The notes: generated by a model not told the origin, from the sequence alone. A DNA stretch of 64,000 bases from an uncultured Acetatifactor sp. (GCA_910580225.1 CAJTXE010000005.1:1-64000), one strand, 5' to 3'. Positions 17,949-26,700 are shown, counted from the first letter of the stretch. Numbers and translations are program-made.

Positions 17949-18012
17949 TTATTAAAAGTGGTTTTTGCTCTAAATGATGAAAACACAGACAGGAATGGGA
18001 ATGAGGGAGAAT

Positions 18013-18567
18013 ATGGAAGAGATTACCTGGAGAATCGGGGAACATTTGAAAGAAATACGAAATATGAAACGGTTGACGCTGGACGAAGCGGCAAAAATAA
18101 CAGGTGTAAGTAAACCCATGTTGGGCCAGATTGAGCGTGGGTTGTCTTCACCGACAATCAATACCTTGTGGAAGATTTCCGCCGGGTTGAAGGTGCCTCT
18201 GTCTTTTTTCTATAAGCAGCAGGAAGCAGAATTCCAGGTGGCTAAAGCAGAAGATCAGAAATCAATTTCAGAGGAAATTGAAGGTATTCGATTATGTCCG
18301 CTGTTTCCCTTTGACCCGGTTCGCAATGTGGAAGTATTTTATATGGAATTGGAATCAGGGGTAAAACATATTTCAGAGCCTCATGCCAGAGGCCTGGAAG
18401 AGTATGTTTTAGTAGTGAGGGGGAGACTGAAGGTATTTGTCAACGACCGGGAAATTATGCTGGGTACAAAGCAGGCGATGCGATTTCGGGCGGATGTCAG
18501 TCATGGATATCAGAATTGTTCCGATCAGGGATGTGCATTTTATAATGTGGTTTTTCATATCACCTGA
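18013..18567 (+). CDS. XRE-family regulator with C-terminal cupin domain
   Basis: A 184-aa regulator. The start at 18013 (MEEITWRIG) has GAGGGAGA 3-8 bp upstream, better than four earlier in-frame ATGs. Residues 6-62 form the helix-turn-helix (LKEIRNMKRLTLDEAAKITG, SKPMLGQIERGLSSPTINTL). Residues about 110-180 form a cupin-2 beta barrel with EPHARGLEEYVLVVRGRLKV and the second cupin motif around MRFRADVSHGYQN, which supplies metal-binding His/Glu. This architecture is common in regulators that sense small molecules such as amino acids, polyamines or phosphonates. It is preceded by the galT terminator and has its own promoter region. The target is unknown. Confidence 0.88.
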   Translation: MEEITWRIGEHLKEIRNMKRLTLDEAAKITGVSKPMLGQIERGLSSPTINTLWKISAGLKVPLSFFYKQQEAEFQVAKAEDQKSISEEIEGIRLCPLFPFDPVRNVEVFYMELESGVKHISEPHARGLEEYVLVVRGRLKVFVNDREIMLGTKQAMRFRADVSHGYQNCSDQGCAFYNVVFHIT

Positions 18568-18669
18568 CATTGCATGGGGCACCGGGCCGGACGGCAGCAG
18601 TGCCGGGGCGTGTTTCCATACTTTATCTGCGCCATCTGCCGCGGTAAACCTTGTTTCGGTTCCATGAGA

Positions 18670-19080
18670 TTAGTGACACATATCTGACACACCTCTGTGT
18701 TCCATGACAGAGGAAGAAGTTTCCCTCTTTGTCCGTTTCAGGACAGCCGTGATGTGAGCCAGCAGGGAGGGATGAAAGGGCTTGGTGACATAATCATCTC
18801 CACCTTTCACCAGGGCGGTGACTTCGTCCATGGAATCCGTGCGTCCGGTGACGAAAATGATGGGGACATCGGAGGCTCTGGGGATTTCCGTACAGATTTC
18901 AAAGCCGGATGTCCCCGGCAGATTCAGAGCCAGCAGTATGAGATCCGGACAGAGCTTTACAGCCTGGGCGGCTATCCTGTCAAAATCTGTGAGACAGGTA
19001 ACCCGATAGAGAGAATTTTCCAGAAAATCTTTCATCTCCCGGCTAAAATCCATATCATCCTCTATAATGAATAGATGCAT
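18670..19080 (-). CDS. truncated response regulator, receiver domain only, phosphoacceptor lost
   Basis: A 136-aa receiver-like protein. The start at 19080 (MHLFIIEDD) is 9 bp after AGGAG. The fold is clear: acidic pocket EDD, LILLALNLPGTSGFE, a T/S in IIFVTGR, and Lys in DDYVTKPFHP. The phosphoacceptor position that should read LILLDLNLPG carries Ala (GCT instead of GAT), a single-base change. The protein ends about 15 residues after the receiver domain, so the OmpR-type DNA-binding domain is missing. It follows a remnant of another OmpR wing domain at 19098. It is probably a decaying two-component relic, though a phosphorylation-independent role cannot be excluded. Confidence 0.7.
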   Translation of the reverse strand: MHLFIIEDDMDFSREMKDFLENSLYRVTCLTDFDRIAAQAVKLCPDLILLALNLPGTSGFEICTEIPRASDVPIIFVTGRTDSMDEVTALVKGGDDYVTKPFHPSLLAHITAVLKRTKRETSSSVMEHRGVSDMCH

Positions 19081-19097
19081 AAAAGTCATCTCCTAAA

Positions 19098-19230
19098 TTA
19101 ATCCCCTATATGCCATGGGAATCTATATCCGGTCTTCTGAACGGTTTCTATGTTCACAAATTTCCTAGTCCAATATACTTTTTTTTTCAGAAGATTGGCA
19201 ACAGGAACATTCCATCGATGGGAGGTGGTT
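19098..19230 (-). pseudogene. remnant of an OmpR-type winged-helix domain
   Basis: The minus-strand frame ending at 19098 encodes VANLLKKKVYWTRKF then VNIETVQKTGYRFPW. 'IETVxxxGYRF' is the hallmark end of OmpR/PhoB winged-helix DNA-binding domains. Upstream the frame loses any similarity to a response regulator. So only the last third of a wing domain survives, directly before the receiver gene at 19080. The rest of the 19081-19423 gap contains nothing I recognise. Confidence 0.55.
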
Positions 19231-19423
19231 TGGGGCAGGTTTCTCTGGCGGGACAGCAATCCGATGGAAAAATACGGCAGATATCTCTTTAGAGGGAAGG
19301 AGAGGATAAGATACTGATATGGAAGAATGGAAAGAAGGACAAAGTCTGACACAGGAGTGAAACTAAGGCGAAAATGGGATATAGAGGAAGCGGAAGACAA
19401 CAAGGCAGGAGGGAGACAGGAAA

Positions 19424-20548
19424 ATGACAGGGGAAACAGACTTTTGCAGAGAAGCAGCGAAATGGTTTGGGCTGGGGGAGCTTTTGGCAGAGCCGCAGCG
19501 TGTGACCGGAGGGTATGTGCACAGAATGTACCGGCTGGAAACCGGAAGCGGAGCATATGCTTTGAAGCTGCTGAACCCGACCATCATGGGAAGGCCTGAT
19601 GCAATGGGAAATTTCCGTCGGGCAGAGGCGCTGGAGCGTATCTTGATAAGAAATGACATATCTGTCATTTCTGCGTTGGAGAAGAACGGACAGAAGATGC
19701 AGTGCCTGAAGGGGCAGTATTTTTACCTCTTTCCGTGGAGTGAGGGGAAGGCTCTGAAGTGGCATGAGATCAGGGAAGAACATTGCAGGATTGCCGGAAG
19801 GCTTCTGGCGGGGATTCACAGGATTCCATGGACAGATGTAAAAATGTCTTCGGAGAGTGAAGGCTGTCATTTGGATGGGCAGGAGAATATCGGGCAGATA
19901 GAGCAGGCAGAGACAGACTGGGACAGCTGTCTGGAGCGGGCTGCGAGGGAATGTCCGGAGATTGCAGAGGCTCTGAGGGAAAGTCGGGAGCTGCTGAATC
20001 TGGCAGGAAGGGAATACCATGCCGCCCTGAAAAGGGTACCCCAGATAAGCTGTATCTGCGACGGGGATATGGATTGTAAGAATGTACTGTGGATAGATGA
20101 CAAACCGTATATCATTGATTTGGAATGTCTGGATTTCGGAAATCCTCTTACGGAGATGTTCCAGTTGGCGCTAAGCTGGGCCGGCGGAACGGTGTGCGAA
20201 CTGGATCTGGGGCGGTTTCTTGCATTTCTGGAAGCCTATGAGGCAGAAAGAGGGAGGCTGACAGAACAGGAGATGGCGTGTGGGGAATGGCCTGTCCAGG
20301 GAGGGATCGAGTGGGAGACGTTGTCGGGGCTGGGCTATGGCTGGCTGAACTGGCTGGCGTACAATGTACGCAGGGCACTGGGAGAGGAATGCGGCGACAA
20401 GGAAGAACAGGAGATGGGGATTCGGGAGACGCTGGAGTCCATCCGCAGAATCCGCTATTACCATACGGTCAGGGCAGATCTGGTAAGGGCTGTGAAAGCG
20501 TGGGAGACGTCTTTGGAGAGGCCGGCTTTTACGGGCAGTAAGGTTTGA
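19424..20548 (+). CDS. aminoglycoside phosphotransferase-like kinase (APH family)
   Basis: A 374-aa protein-kinase-like small-molecule phosphotransferase. The start at 19424 follows a GGAGGGAGACAGG region. The N-lobe has GGYVHRMYRLETGSGAYALK with the ATP-binding lysine. The catalytic loop is CDGDMDCKNVLW, a variant of the H-G-D-x4-N motif with Asp and Asn kept, and the Mg-binding element is IIDLECLDFGNP. The length is usual for the family. Such chromosomal proteins are rarely true aminoglycoside resistance enzymes and may act on choline, homoserine-like or sugar substrates. It stands alone, with about 90 bp before the next gene. Confidence 0.8.
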   Translation: MTGETDFCREAAKWFGLGELLAEPQRVTGGYVHRMYRLETGSGAYALKLLNPTIMGRPDAMGNFRRAEALERILIRNDISVISALEKNGQKMQCLKGQYFYLFPWSEGKALKWHEIREEHCRIAGRLLAGIHRIPWTDVKMSSESEGCHLDGQENIGQIEQAETDWDSCLERAARECPEIAEALRESRELLNLAGREYHAALKRVPQISCICDGDMDCKNVLWIDDKPYIIDLECLDFGNPLTEMFQLALSWAGGTVCELDLGRFLAFLEAYEAERGRLTEQEMACGEWPVQGGIEWETLSGLGYGWLNWLAYNVRRALGEECGDKEEQEMGIRETLESIRRIRYYHTVRADLVRAVKAWETSLERPAFTGSKV

Positions 20549-20640
20549 AGAAGAGACTGTTTTGGCGGATATGGAATCGGCCGGCCGGAAAGGTGATAAA
20601 GGGATAAGGAAAGATACAATGCGATAAAGAGAGGCAGTCT

Positions 20641-21426
20641 ATGGGAAATTTACTATTTCGGAAAACAGTGGATCAATCCCTGCTGAAGGCAGGAATGACA
20701 ATCCCGGCAGAAATTCATCAGAAGATACTGGAGGAGATAGGAATTGCACTGAATAAAGGGGAAAAGCAGAGTATAACCATTACCATTCAGGATCGTCAGT
20801 ATGAAGCAATGATCACATTTGTCAATCATGGTGAAGCATATGCGAATCGAAACGTATTGCAGATCAGGTATGGAGCAAAAAGCCGCATATGTCAGGCATT
20901 AAACGCTGTTTTTGCGTATAGTGCTGAAAAAATAGCCCAGGCAGAGCAGCCGGAGGAGAGAAAGCAGCTGTCTGCAGAGGAAGAATACATCGAAGTATAT
21001 GCTGCCGGGGAGAAAGCATTGACATTTCAGTGCCATACAAAGGACCGGGAGGTTCCGGAGGGGGCTGAAGAGAAGATAAAAATCAAACCAGTGCTTGAGC
21101 AGCTTCTGAACCATTATGTAAAATCCAGGCAGGAGACATTTGCAGGACATGCACTTGCTGCCTATATTCGGGGAGATGCACCGGAGGCACTTTATGAGAC
21201 GGGATTGGTAGACCGCAGGAAGTATTTGATAACGGGCAGTGCGGGACAGGGAAATTGGGCAATGGTTCCATGGCTCGGTATTTTTTATAAAGAGATAACC
21301 ACAAGTGCAACCCATGGGGTTTATATCGTCTATCTTTTGGCGGAGGACGGGAATACATTGTATTTGACTTTGAACCAGGGATGTACGGAGACCAGTGTAT
21401 TTTCAGATTCTGTCCGCAATCTTTGA
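20641..21426 (+). CDS. MrcB-type N-terminal DNA-recognition domain protein (DUF3578), truncated McrB-like
   Basis: A 261-aa protein. The first 160 residues are a polar N-terminal region. Residues about 165-250 match the MrcB_N/DUF3578 domain, with YLITGSAGQGNWAMVPWLGI, FYKEITTSATHGVYIVYL and LYLTLNQGCTE. In known type IV restriction systems this domain recognises modified DNA and is followed in the same protein by a McrB AAA+ GTPase. Here the frame stops ten residues after LNQGCTE and no AAA+ domain follows. The next gene overlaps by 32 bp and encodes the nuclease partner without its N-terminal half. I infer an internal deletion that fused the locus ends. The start at 20641 has a GAGAGGC site. 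Confidence 0.75.
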   Translation: MGNLLFRKTVDQSLLKAGMTIPAEIHQKILEEIGIALNKGEKQSITITIQDRQYEAMITFVNHGEAYANRNVLQIRYGAKSRICQALNAVFAYSAEKIAQAEQPEERKQLSAEEEYIEVYAAGEKALTFQCHTKDREVPEGAEEKIKIKPVLEQLLNHYVKSRQETFAGHALAAYIRGDAPEALYETGLVDRRKYLITGSAGQGNWAMVPWLGIFYKEITTSATHGVYIVYLLAEDGNTLYLTLNQGCTETSVFSDSVRNL

Positions 21427-23293
21427 ACGCTATTCCAATGCGGTAAACAGAGTGATTTCCGTGCCCCACCACAGGCTTGTGACGAAGCATGAGGCAGTCC
21501 CGGCAGACAGAGCAAAAAAGATAGACAGACGCTCGGAAAAGTGGCTTTTGACGCATTCGGGATATGTCCGGCTTTCTGAGGGAGAAATCCAGGCGGAAAA
21601 AGTGCTTGCGGTAAAAAAGCAGGTGACTTATGACACTCTGGAGAATCAGTTCGTGAAGTTCATTTTGCAGTCCACAATCAGGAAATTGGAAGAATTTATA
21701 AAACGATATCGTGAGAGCGGGGCACGAACGGAAGAAAACGTGCTTTCCGATGGGGACAGAATGCTTAGGACGATGAGGCGGGTGCTGCATACAACATTTC
21801 TCCGGGAGGTATCGGAGTATTCGGCTGCCCAGAGTATGTCGCTGGTATTCGGTATGGCACCTGGATACAGGGAATTATATAAATATTACCTGATGCTGCA
21901 GAGGAGTCTGTCTGTGAATGGGGAGGTATTCAGAATGTCTCCTAAGGATACGGCCCAGCTGTATGAATACTGGTGCTTTATCAAGCTCTTCAGCCTGTTA
22001 AAGAAGGAGTATCAGCTGGATTCGCCGGATATTATCAAGGTGGATAACAGCGGGATTACGGTAACATTGGTCAAGGGAATTCGGTCCGCGGCAAGATTTA
22101 TTCATCCTGTTACAGGAGAAGTAATCAAACTGGTTTACAACCCGGCGGAAAGCAGGACACAGACGGTAAATCAGAGGCCAGATAATGTACTGGAGCTTGA
22201 AAAGAAAGGCACAGAGGTGTCCTATAAGTATGTCTTTGATGCAAAGTACCGGATTGAAGCGGAACCGGAGAGCAGCTTCTATCCGGATACAAAACCGGGG
22301 CCCAAGGTGGATGACATCAATACCATGCATCGATACAGGGATTCCATTGTCTATGAGAATCCACGCTCCAGATTCTCTTTTGAGAAGACCATGTTTGGAG
22401 CGTATATTTTGTTTCCACTGGATGGAAAATACGAAGAACAGTACATGGAACATCGTTTTTACAAAAGCATTGATACGGTAAATATCGGAGGGCTTCCCTT
22501 TCTTCCGAGTGCTACCAGGCTGGTACAAAAGCTCCTCAAGGAATTGATTCAGGATTCCCGGGAATCGGCTTTCGAGAGAAGTTCATTGCCCCGCGGCATT
22601 GAAGAAAAACTGGCGGCAGTTGACTGGGACAAGAGGGATGTGCTGGTAGGGGTATTTCGGTCTACGGAACAATTCCGGATCTGTTTTGAGAAGGGTTTTT
22701 ACTATGTGCCCCTTGGGAAGATCCCTGAAACCAAGCTTCCCATTCACTATGTGGCCCTATACCAGACAAATAAAATGTTTGGGGAAGGAAATGGGCAGAT
22801 TCGGTACTACGGGGAGGTAATCCAGGCTGCGGTTGTGAAGCGTGCCGATATCAAAGAGGTGCCTGGAATGGGAAAGAGGGGCGAGGAAAAGTACTACAGG
22901 TTTACAGTGCGTGAGTGGAAAGATATCACAGAGATCAATGAATCCGGAAAGCCCATACGGCCCAGGGAATCCGGTTTTGTGGTGGATTTCACAAATCTGT
23001 TTTTATTGCAGCACAGCGAACTGGTCCAGGAACTGCGTTTCAAAAATGAAGCGGAATATAGATTTTATACGGAACTGAAGCGAAGCGCCAGGGCTGCCGA
23101 GATTGAGGAGGACAGGACCCTTGGCTTTGCCATGGGAGACTGCCGTTTTGTATTTTCCGACGGGGAGATTCTGGCATTCAGGGAGGGCAGAATTCTGGAG
23201 CGGAGAACCATTGACGAATTTGGAAAGAGGCCGGCGAAGATCTTTCGGCTGCTAAGGGATGCCATTGGGTTGGGGGATGAACTGGAAGGATAA
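21395..23293 (+). CDS. McrC-like DUF2357/PD-(D/E)XK nuclease, N-terminally truncated
   Basis: A 632-aa protein read from a GTG at 21395 that lacks a clear ribosome binding site and lies inside the preceding gene. Similarity begins in the middle of the DUF2357 domain: ISVPHHRLVTKHEAVPAD, then KKQVTYDTLENQFVKFIL. The nuclease region (PDDEXK_7) follows with YKYVFDAKYRIEAEP, where Asp and the 'A-K' motif fit the catalytic core, then DDINTMHRYRDSIVYE. The C-terminal ~200 residues (from about 430) are an extra domain often seen in these proteins. In functional systems this nuclease is driven by McrB GTPase, which is absent here, so it is likely inactive or repurposed. Confidence 0.75.
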   Translation: MYFQILSAIFERYSNAVNRVISVPHHRLVTKHEAVPADRAKKIDRRSEKWLLTHSGYVRLSEGEIQAEKVLAVKKQVTYDTLENQFVKFILQSTIRKLEEFIKRYRESGARTEENVLSDGDRMLRTMRRVLHTTFLREVSEYSAAQSMSLVFGMAPGYRELYKYYLMLQRSLSVNGEVFRMSPKDTAQLYEYWCFIKLFSLLKKEYQLDSPDIIKVDNSGITVTLVKGIRSAARFIHPVTGEVIKLVYNPAESRTQTVNQRPDNVLELEKKGTEVSYKYVFDAKYRIEAEPESSFYPDTKPGPKVDDINTMHRYRDSIVYENPRSRFSFEKTMFGAYILFPLDGKYEEQYMEHRFYKSIDTVNIGGLPFLPSATRLVQKLLKELIQDSRESAFERSSLPRGIEEKLAAVDWDKRDVLVGVFRSTEQFRICFEKGFYYVPLGKIPETKLPIHYVALYQTNKMFGEGNGQIRYYGEVIQAAVVKRADIKEVPGMGKRGEEKYYRFTVREWKDITEINESGKPIRPRESGFVVDFTNLFLLQHSELVQELRFKNEAEYRFYTELKRSARAAEIEEDRTLGFAMGDCRFVFSDGEILAFREGRILERRTIDEFGKRPAKIFRLLRDAIGLGDELEG

Positions 23294-23297
23294 AGCT

Positions 23298-23329
23298 GCC
23301 AAGAGCTGACGCACATGTCAGTTCTTGGC
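23298..23329. terminator. hairpin between convergent genes
   Basis: GCCAAGAGCTGAC (23298-23310) pairs with GTCAGTTCTTGGC (23317-23329), 13 bp with one G-U and a 6-base loop. It sits in the 40-bp gap between the convergent nuclease and PARG-like genes and probably terminates both, though neither side has a long T-run. Confidence 0.65.
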
Positions 23330-23333
23330 TGTA

Positions 23334-24341
23334 TTACTGAGAAAAAATACCATGGAACGGCGCAATACAGGACTGGGAAGGGGACTTGTCCAAAACCGCG
23401 AAAACAACCGTTTGGAAATGGTCAGGAAAGAACTCATCCAGCAATTCACGCCACCATGCCGCCACCTCATTGGGATCATTACGGAATACGCCGCAGCCAT
23501 AGGCACCCAGAATCAGGTGAGAGCATTTCTGGCTGGCAAAGATAGCCAAGGCAAGTTTCATCCGCTCCCGCATTGCTTGTTTTGCCAGGGCAGCATCCTC
23601 GCCTTTCAGCAGCACCTGTCCCATATTGACAGCGGGCAGAGTCAGAACGGAGGCGGTGACGGGTTTCTCCAACAGCCGGAAAGAGCCGTCCCGGAAAAAG
23701 ACTATATCCGGAGAGTAAATAGCATGGTTGGTATACATCATGGTATTACAGGCCCGATTGTTTTTGTAGTAGGTTTCGTGAGCGATTAAAGTGTTGTAAA
23801 GGCAGCTGGAGGCGGCAAGGCTTTCTTCCTGGGCCATGGCGCCGTTGATGAAACCGCCGCCGGGATTTTTGGCGCTGGCGAAGTTGAGGACGGCAATGGG
23901 GCTGCTGCCTCTGGGGGATGGGATGCAGGCGGGGACATCCTTTACAGCGATGGTTTGGGGCTGAAGGAGAGGATTTGGGTTTGCTTTGTCCCAGGGTTCC
24001 TGCCCGGGAATGCCGTTTTGGGCATGGGGGTGTAGCTCTTCATGAAAGAGATCTTTTGTTGATTCTTGGGGCAGCTCCCGGGACAGTTTCAGGATGGCGT
24101 CGACGGTGGAGCAGTTCCAGACCCGGACAACGGTTTTGGGGGATAGGGATGCTGTGTTGCTTTTCGGGCAGGGTTTGTCATATTGTTCCAGTAAGATCCG
24201 GCCCTGTTCCGGGGTCAGCAGGAAGCTTTCTTTAACGGAATGTTCCTGAAGTGCTTTGATTTCAATGGATTTATGTTGTGTTTCATAGTATCCCTTTTCC
24301 TGGATATCCAGGGTTTCCCTGGCAATTTCTTTTCGGTTCAT
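23334..24341 (-). CDS. bacterial PARG-like protein (TIGR02452 family)
   Basis: A 335-aa macrodomain-type poly(ADP-ribose) glycohydrolase-like protein. The catalytic loop is NFASAKNPGGGFINGAMAQE, followed by ESL: the GGG-x6-8-QEE signature of PARG, with both catalytic glutamates present. The downstream region has VFFRDGSF and LILGAYGCGVFRNDP, also typical of the family. The N-terminal 60 residues match the family's leader region. The start at 24341 follows AAAGGGAATG. These enzymes remove ADP-ribose from proteins or nucleic acids; the bacterial substrates are mostly undefined. It is followed by the HAD gene's upstream neighbour order (same strand, 64 bp apart), possibly one transcript with 24406-25179. 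Confidence 0.9.
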   Translation of the reverse strand: MNRKEIARETLDIQEKGYYETQHKSIEIKALQEHSVKESFLLTPEQGRILLEQYDKPCPKSNTASLSPKTVVRVWNCSTVDAILKLSRELPQESTKDLFHEELHPHAQNGIPGQEPWDKANPNPLLQPQTIAVKDVPACIPSPRGSSPIAVLNFASAKNPGGGFINGAMAQEESLAASSCLYNTLIAHETYYKNNRACNTMMYTNHAIYSPDIVFFRDGSFRLLEKPVTASVLTLPAVNMGQVLLKGEDAALAKQAMRERMKLALAIFASQKCSHLILGAYGCGVFRNDPNEVAAWWRELLDEFFPDHFQTVVFAVLDKSPSQSCIAPFHGIFSQ

Positions 24342-24405
24342 AGTTCATTCCCTTTCTTTTTTGCAGTCTGTGCTGATGAGTGCTGCTGTATAGCTTTCTT
24401 TGTTT

Positions 24406-25179
24406 TTACAGTAGATTTTCTGCAATCCACCTGGCAACACCGTCCTGTTCATTGCTTCCGCAGATTTGGTTGGCGGCAGCCTTTACTTCCGGCAGGGCGT
24501 TGTCCACTGCAATTCCGATGCCGCAGGATTGCAACATGTCTATATCGTTGTAGTCGTCTCCGAAGGCGGCCACCTCTTCCGGAGAAATTCCATAGTGGGC
24601 AGCCAGGATTTTGATGCCGTTTGCTTTGGTTGCCTGCCTGTTCATGATCATGGCAACCAGATTCTCCGAAAGCTGCAGATACAAATTGTCCGGTATGTAG
24701 GCCCGGAAACGGTTCATGTCGTCCAGGGAGTGGGCTTCCACCAGGATTTTGTCTGCCACCAGATGTGCCGTCTCGTGGAAATCCCGGGTTTTGGTGTATT
24801 CAATTCCTGACCATATCTCTTCTGGGGCACAATTGCTGTACATGGTATCATTGGCTTCAATGGAAATCCTGCTGTGGGGAAGTTCGTTCAGAAGGACAGA
24901 GGTGATGGCAGCGGGGTTTTCAATCCCAAATTTAGCCAGGAGTCGGTTTCCCGCATAGATCAGGGCGCCGTTGTGGAAGATGGAAGCATCAAACTTCAGG
25001 AAGGGAAGGGCTCCTTTTACGGCGCGGATGGGCCTGGCTGTGGCAATGGCAAAGAGAATACGGCGCTCTCGCAGGCGGGCCAGAATGGAGTCTGTAAATG
25101 GGGAGATGGTTTTGTTATTTTTTAATAAGGTGCTGTCCAAGTCAGTGACAATCATTTTGATATTGGGATATTTTTCCAT
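24406..25179 (-). CDS. Cof-type HAD-IIB phosphatase
   Basis: A 257-aa haloacid-dehalogenase phosphatase. The start at 25179 (MEKYPNIK) follows AAAGGAAA; the upstream extension is not conserved. Motif I is DLDSTLL with nucleophile D13 and acid/base D15. Motif II is in FAIATARP. Motif III/IV are the Lys in NGIKILAAHYGISPEE and the FGDDYNDIDML metal-binding element. A C2-type cap lies between motifs II and III. Members hydrolyse sugar phosphates, FMN or similar small phosphates; the specific substrate is unknown. It precedes the PARG-like gene on the same strand by 64 bp. Confidence 0.9.
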   Translation of the reverse strand: MEKYPNIKMIVTDLDSTLLKNNKTISPFTDSILARLRERRILFAIATARPIRAVKGALPFLKFDASIFHNGALIYAGNRLLAKFGIENPAAITSVLLNELPHSRISIEANDTMYSNCAPEEIWSGIEYTKTRDFHETAHLVADKILVEAHSLDDMNRFRAYIPDNLYLQLSENLVAMIMNRQATKANGIKILAAHYGISPEEVAAFGDDYNDIDMLQSCGIGIAVDNALPEVKAAANQICGSNEQDGVARWIAENLL

Positions 25180-25578
25180 GGGCGTTTTTCCTTTCCGGCG
25201 GGGCGTTTTGGATATTTTAGCATATCGGAAAGCGGAGGGCAAGGGGGTGATGAAAATTGGGGAAGGAGGGAAAGGCAGATGGCTGACTGGGAAGCTGCGG
25301 ATCGTAATCGAGGGAAGGTTCTGTTTACGGGGACCATTGTGAGAATGCCGTGCAGTGCGTTGTTGGCTTGAAGGGAGGAAATGGTTTCAGGATTTTTGTG
25401 CAAAATGCACATGAAAGAGCCTGGCAGAACTGTCTGTGATGTTCGTGAAACCTATGAAAGGCAGTAATGTGAAAAGCAGTAATATAGTGACAGGCCGAAA
25501 GGGGAGACAAAGAAGGGATGGCGCATTCCGAAAAGAAGTAGTAAAATAAAGATGTGATAAAATATAGAAGATATAAAA

Positions 25579-25700
25579 ATAGGGAAGTAGTAAGATAAGG
25601 AAGCAGTAAAATAGGGAAGTAGTAAGATAAAGAAGTAGTAAGATAGGGAAGTAGTAAGATAAAGAAGTAGTAAGATAAGGAAACCGCAAAATAAGGAAAG
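25579..25700. repeat. 16-bp tandem repeat array
   Basis: Seven full units and a partial eighth of consensus ATARRGAAGTAGTAAG start at 25579, 25595, 25611, 25627, 25643, 25659, 25675 and 25691. Central units alternate between ATAGGG and ATAAAG openings, suggesting that a 32-bp dimer was duplicated. Degenerate relatives extend back to about 25539. The array lies in the 694-bp gap 25180-25873, which otherwise holds only AT-rich and purine-rich sequence and no gene I can support. Confidence 0.85.
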
Positions 25701-25873
25701 AAACGGAAGAGTATCTTTTGGATTATGCAGAGGATAGGGGATTTATATAGATTTTTTCATAAAGATGGTTTGTTGGATGGATGGTCACAGGGGATACAGG
25801 AGCCGTCAGGAATGGGTGGATCAACAGGAACGGGTTGGGATAACGGGAATCAACGGATAGGAGGAGACTGGCT

Positions 25874-26476
25874 ATGGAACGGTGCGGATGGTGTCTGTGC
25901 AATGAGAAAATGATAAAGTATCATGACGAGGAGTGGGGCGTGCCGGTGCGGGACGACAGGAAGCAGTTTGAGTACCTGATGATGGAAGTCATGCAGTGCG
26001 GGCTGAACTGGAATATGATGCTCCAGAAGAGAGAAATATTCCGGGAATGCTTTGACGGGTTCGATTATGAGAAGGTGGCGGAGTACGGAGAGGAGGATAT
26101 TCTGCGGATATTGGGGACGGAGGGGATGATCCGGTCCCGGCGGAAGGTGGAAGCAGTGATACATAATGCCCGATGTTTTCGGAAGGTGCGGGAAGAGTTC
26201 GGGACGTTTTCGGAGTATCTCTGGGGGTTTTCCCAAGGGAAGATGATTCTGTACATGGGGCACCAGAAGGGGCAGATTCCGGCCAGAAACGGGCTGTCGG
26301 ACCGGGTAAGCGCGGATTTGAAGAAGAGAGGGTTCAAGTATCTGGGATCGGTGACTGTGTATGCGCATCTGCAGGCCTGCGGCATGGTGAATGATCATTG
26401 GGAAGGGTGCTTCCGGTATGGAGAGGTTATGGAAGGTGCGGAGACCGCAAGGAAGGAACGGGAGAAGGAAGCTTAG
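25874..26476 (+). CDS. tag: DNA-3-methyladenine glycosylase I
   Basis: A 200-aa base-excision repair enzyme removing 3-methyladenine. The start (MERCGWC) has AGGAGGAGA upstream. The zinc site is formed by the N-terminal Cys of CGWC, His in YHDEEWG, and His/Cys in the C-terminal NDHWEGC segment. The helix-hairpin-helix region and the catalytic stretch CGLNWNMMLQKRE are typical for Tag, as is YLGSVTVYAHLQACG. Length is as expected. It stands at the left edge of the accessory island, followed by a structured non-coding block. Confidence 0.94.
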   Translation: MERCGWCLCNEKMIKYHDEEWGVPVRDDRKQFEYLMMEVMQCGLNWNMMLQKREIFRECFDGFDYEKVAEYGEEDILRILGTEGMIRSRRKVEAVIHNARCFRKVREEFGTFSEYLWGFSQGKMILYMGHQKGQIPARNGLSDRVSADLKKRGFKYLGSVTVYAHLQACGMVNDHWEGCFRYGEVMEGAETARKEREKEA

Positions 26477-26524
26477 GTGGGGGTGGAGTGATTGTGTTAC
26501 ACAGTCTTTCGGGGCAGAAAATAG

Positions 26525-26700
26525 CTGCCACTACCGCAAATAGTGACAGTTGACTGCTTTCAGCGGTGACGGCTGTAGTTATTTGAGGGTAGAACCGCTT
26601 CTATGGCTTTTCCCCTTTTATGCTCAGGCCCGTGCAGTGGAGTTTTTCCGCTGAAGCGGCGCACGGGCCGCGGCAAGTAGGGATAAAATCTTCCCTACTT
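26525..26700. other. non-coding block with three consecutive hairpins at the island edge
   Basis: Three hairpins occur in a 277-bp gap. First, CTGCCACTA (26525-26533) with TAGTGACAG (26541-26549), one mismatch. Second, GGCCCGTGC (26627-26635) with GCACGGGCC (26661-26669), enclosing a nested AGTGGA/TCCGCT stem. Third, AAGTAGGGA (26675-26683) with TCCCTACTT (26692-26700), perfect. The block is GC-richer than the island that follows. None has a T-run typical of a terminator. It may be a relic of a mobile element or a structured RNA. Confidence 0.5.

Noticed and set aside
19424..20548. Aminoglycoside resistance gene
   Set aside because: The APH-like kinase has a variant catalytic loop and no resistance context; a housekeeping or unknown substrate is more likely.
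25387..25689. Minus-strand frame with a repetitive hydrophobic Leu/Thr/Tyr/Phe product
   Set aside because: It is a translation of the 16-bp tandem array, not a membrane protein gene.
25579..25700. CRISPR array
   Set aside because: The repeats are contiguous 16-mers without spacers, and no cas gene is present.
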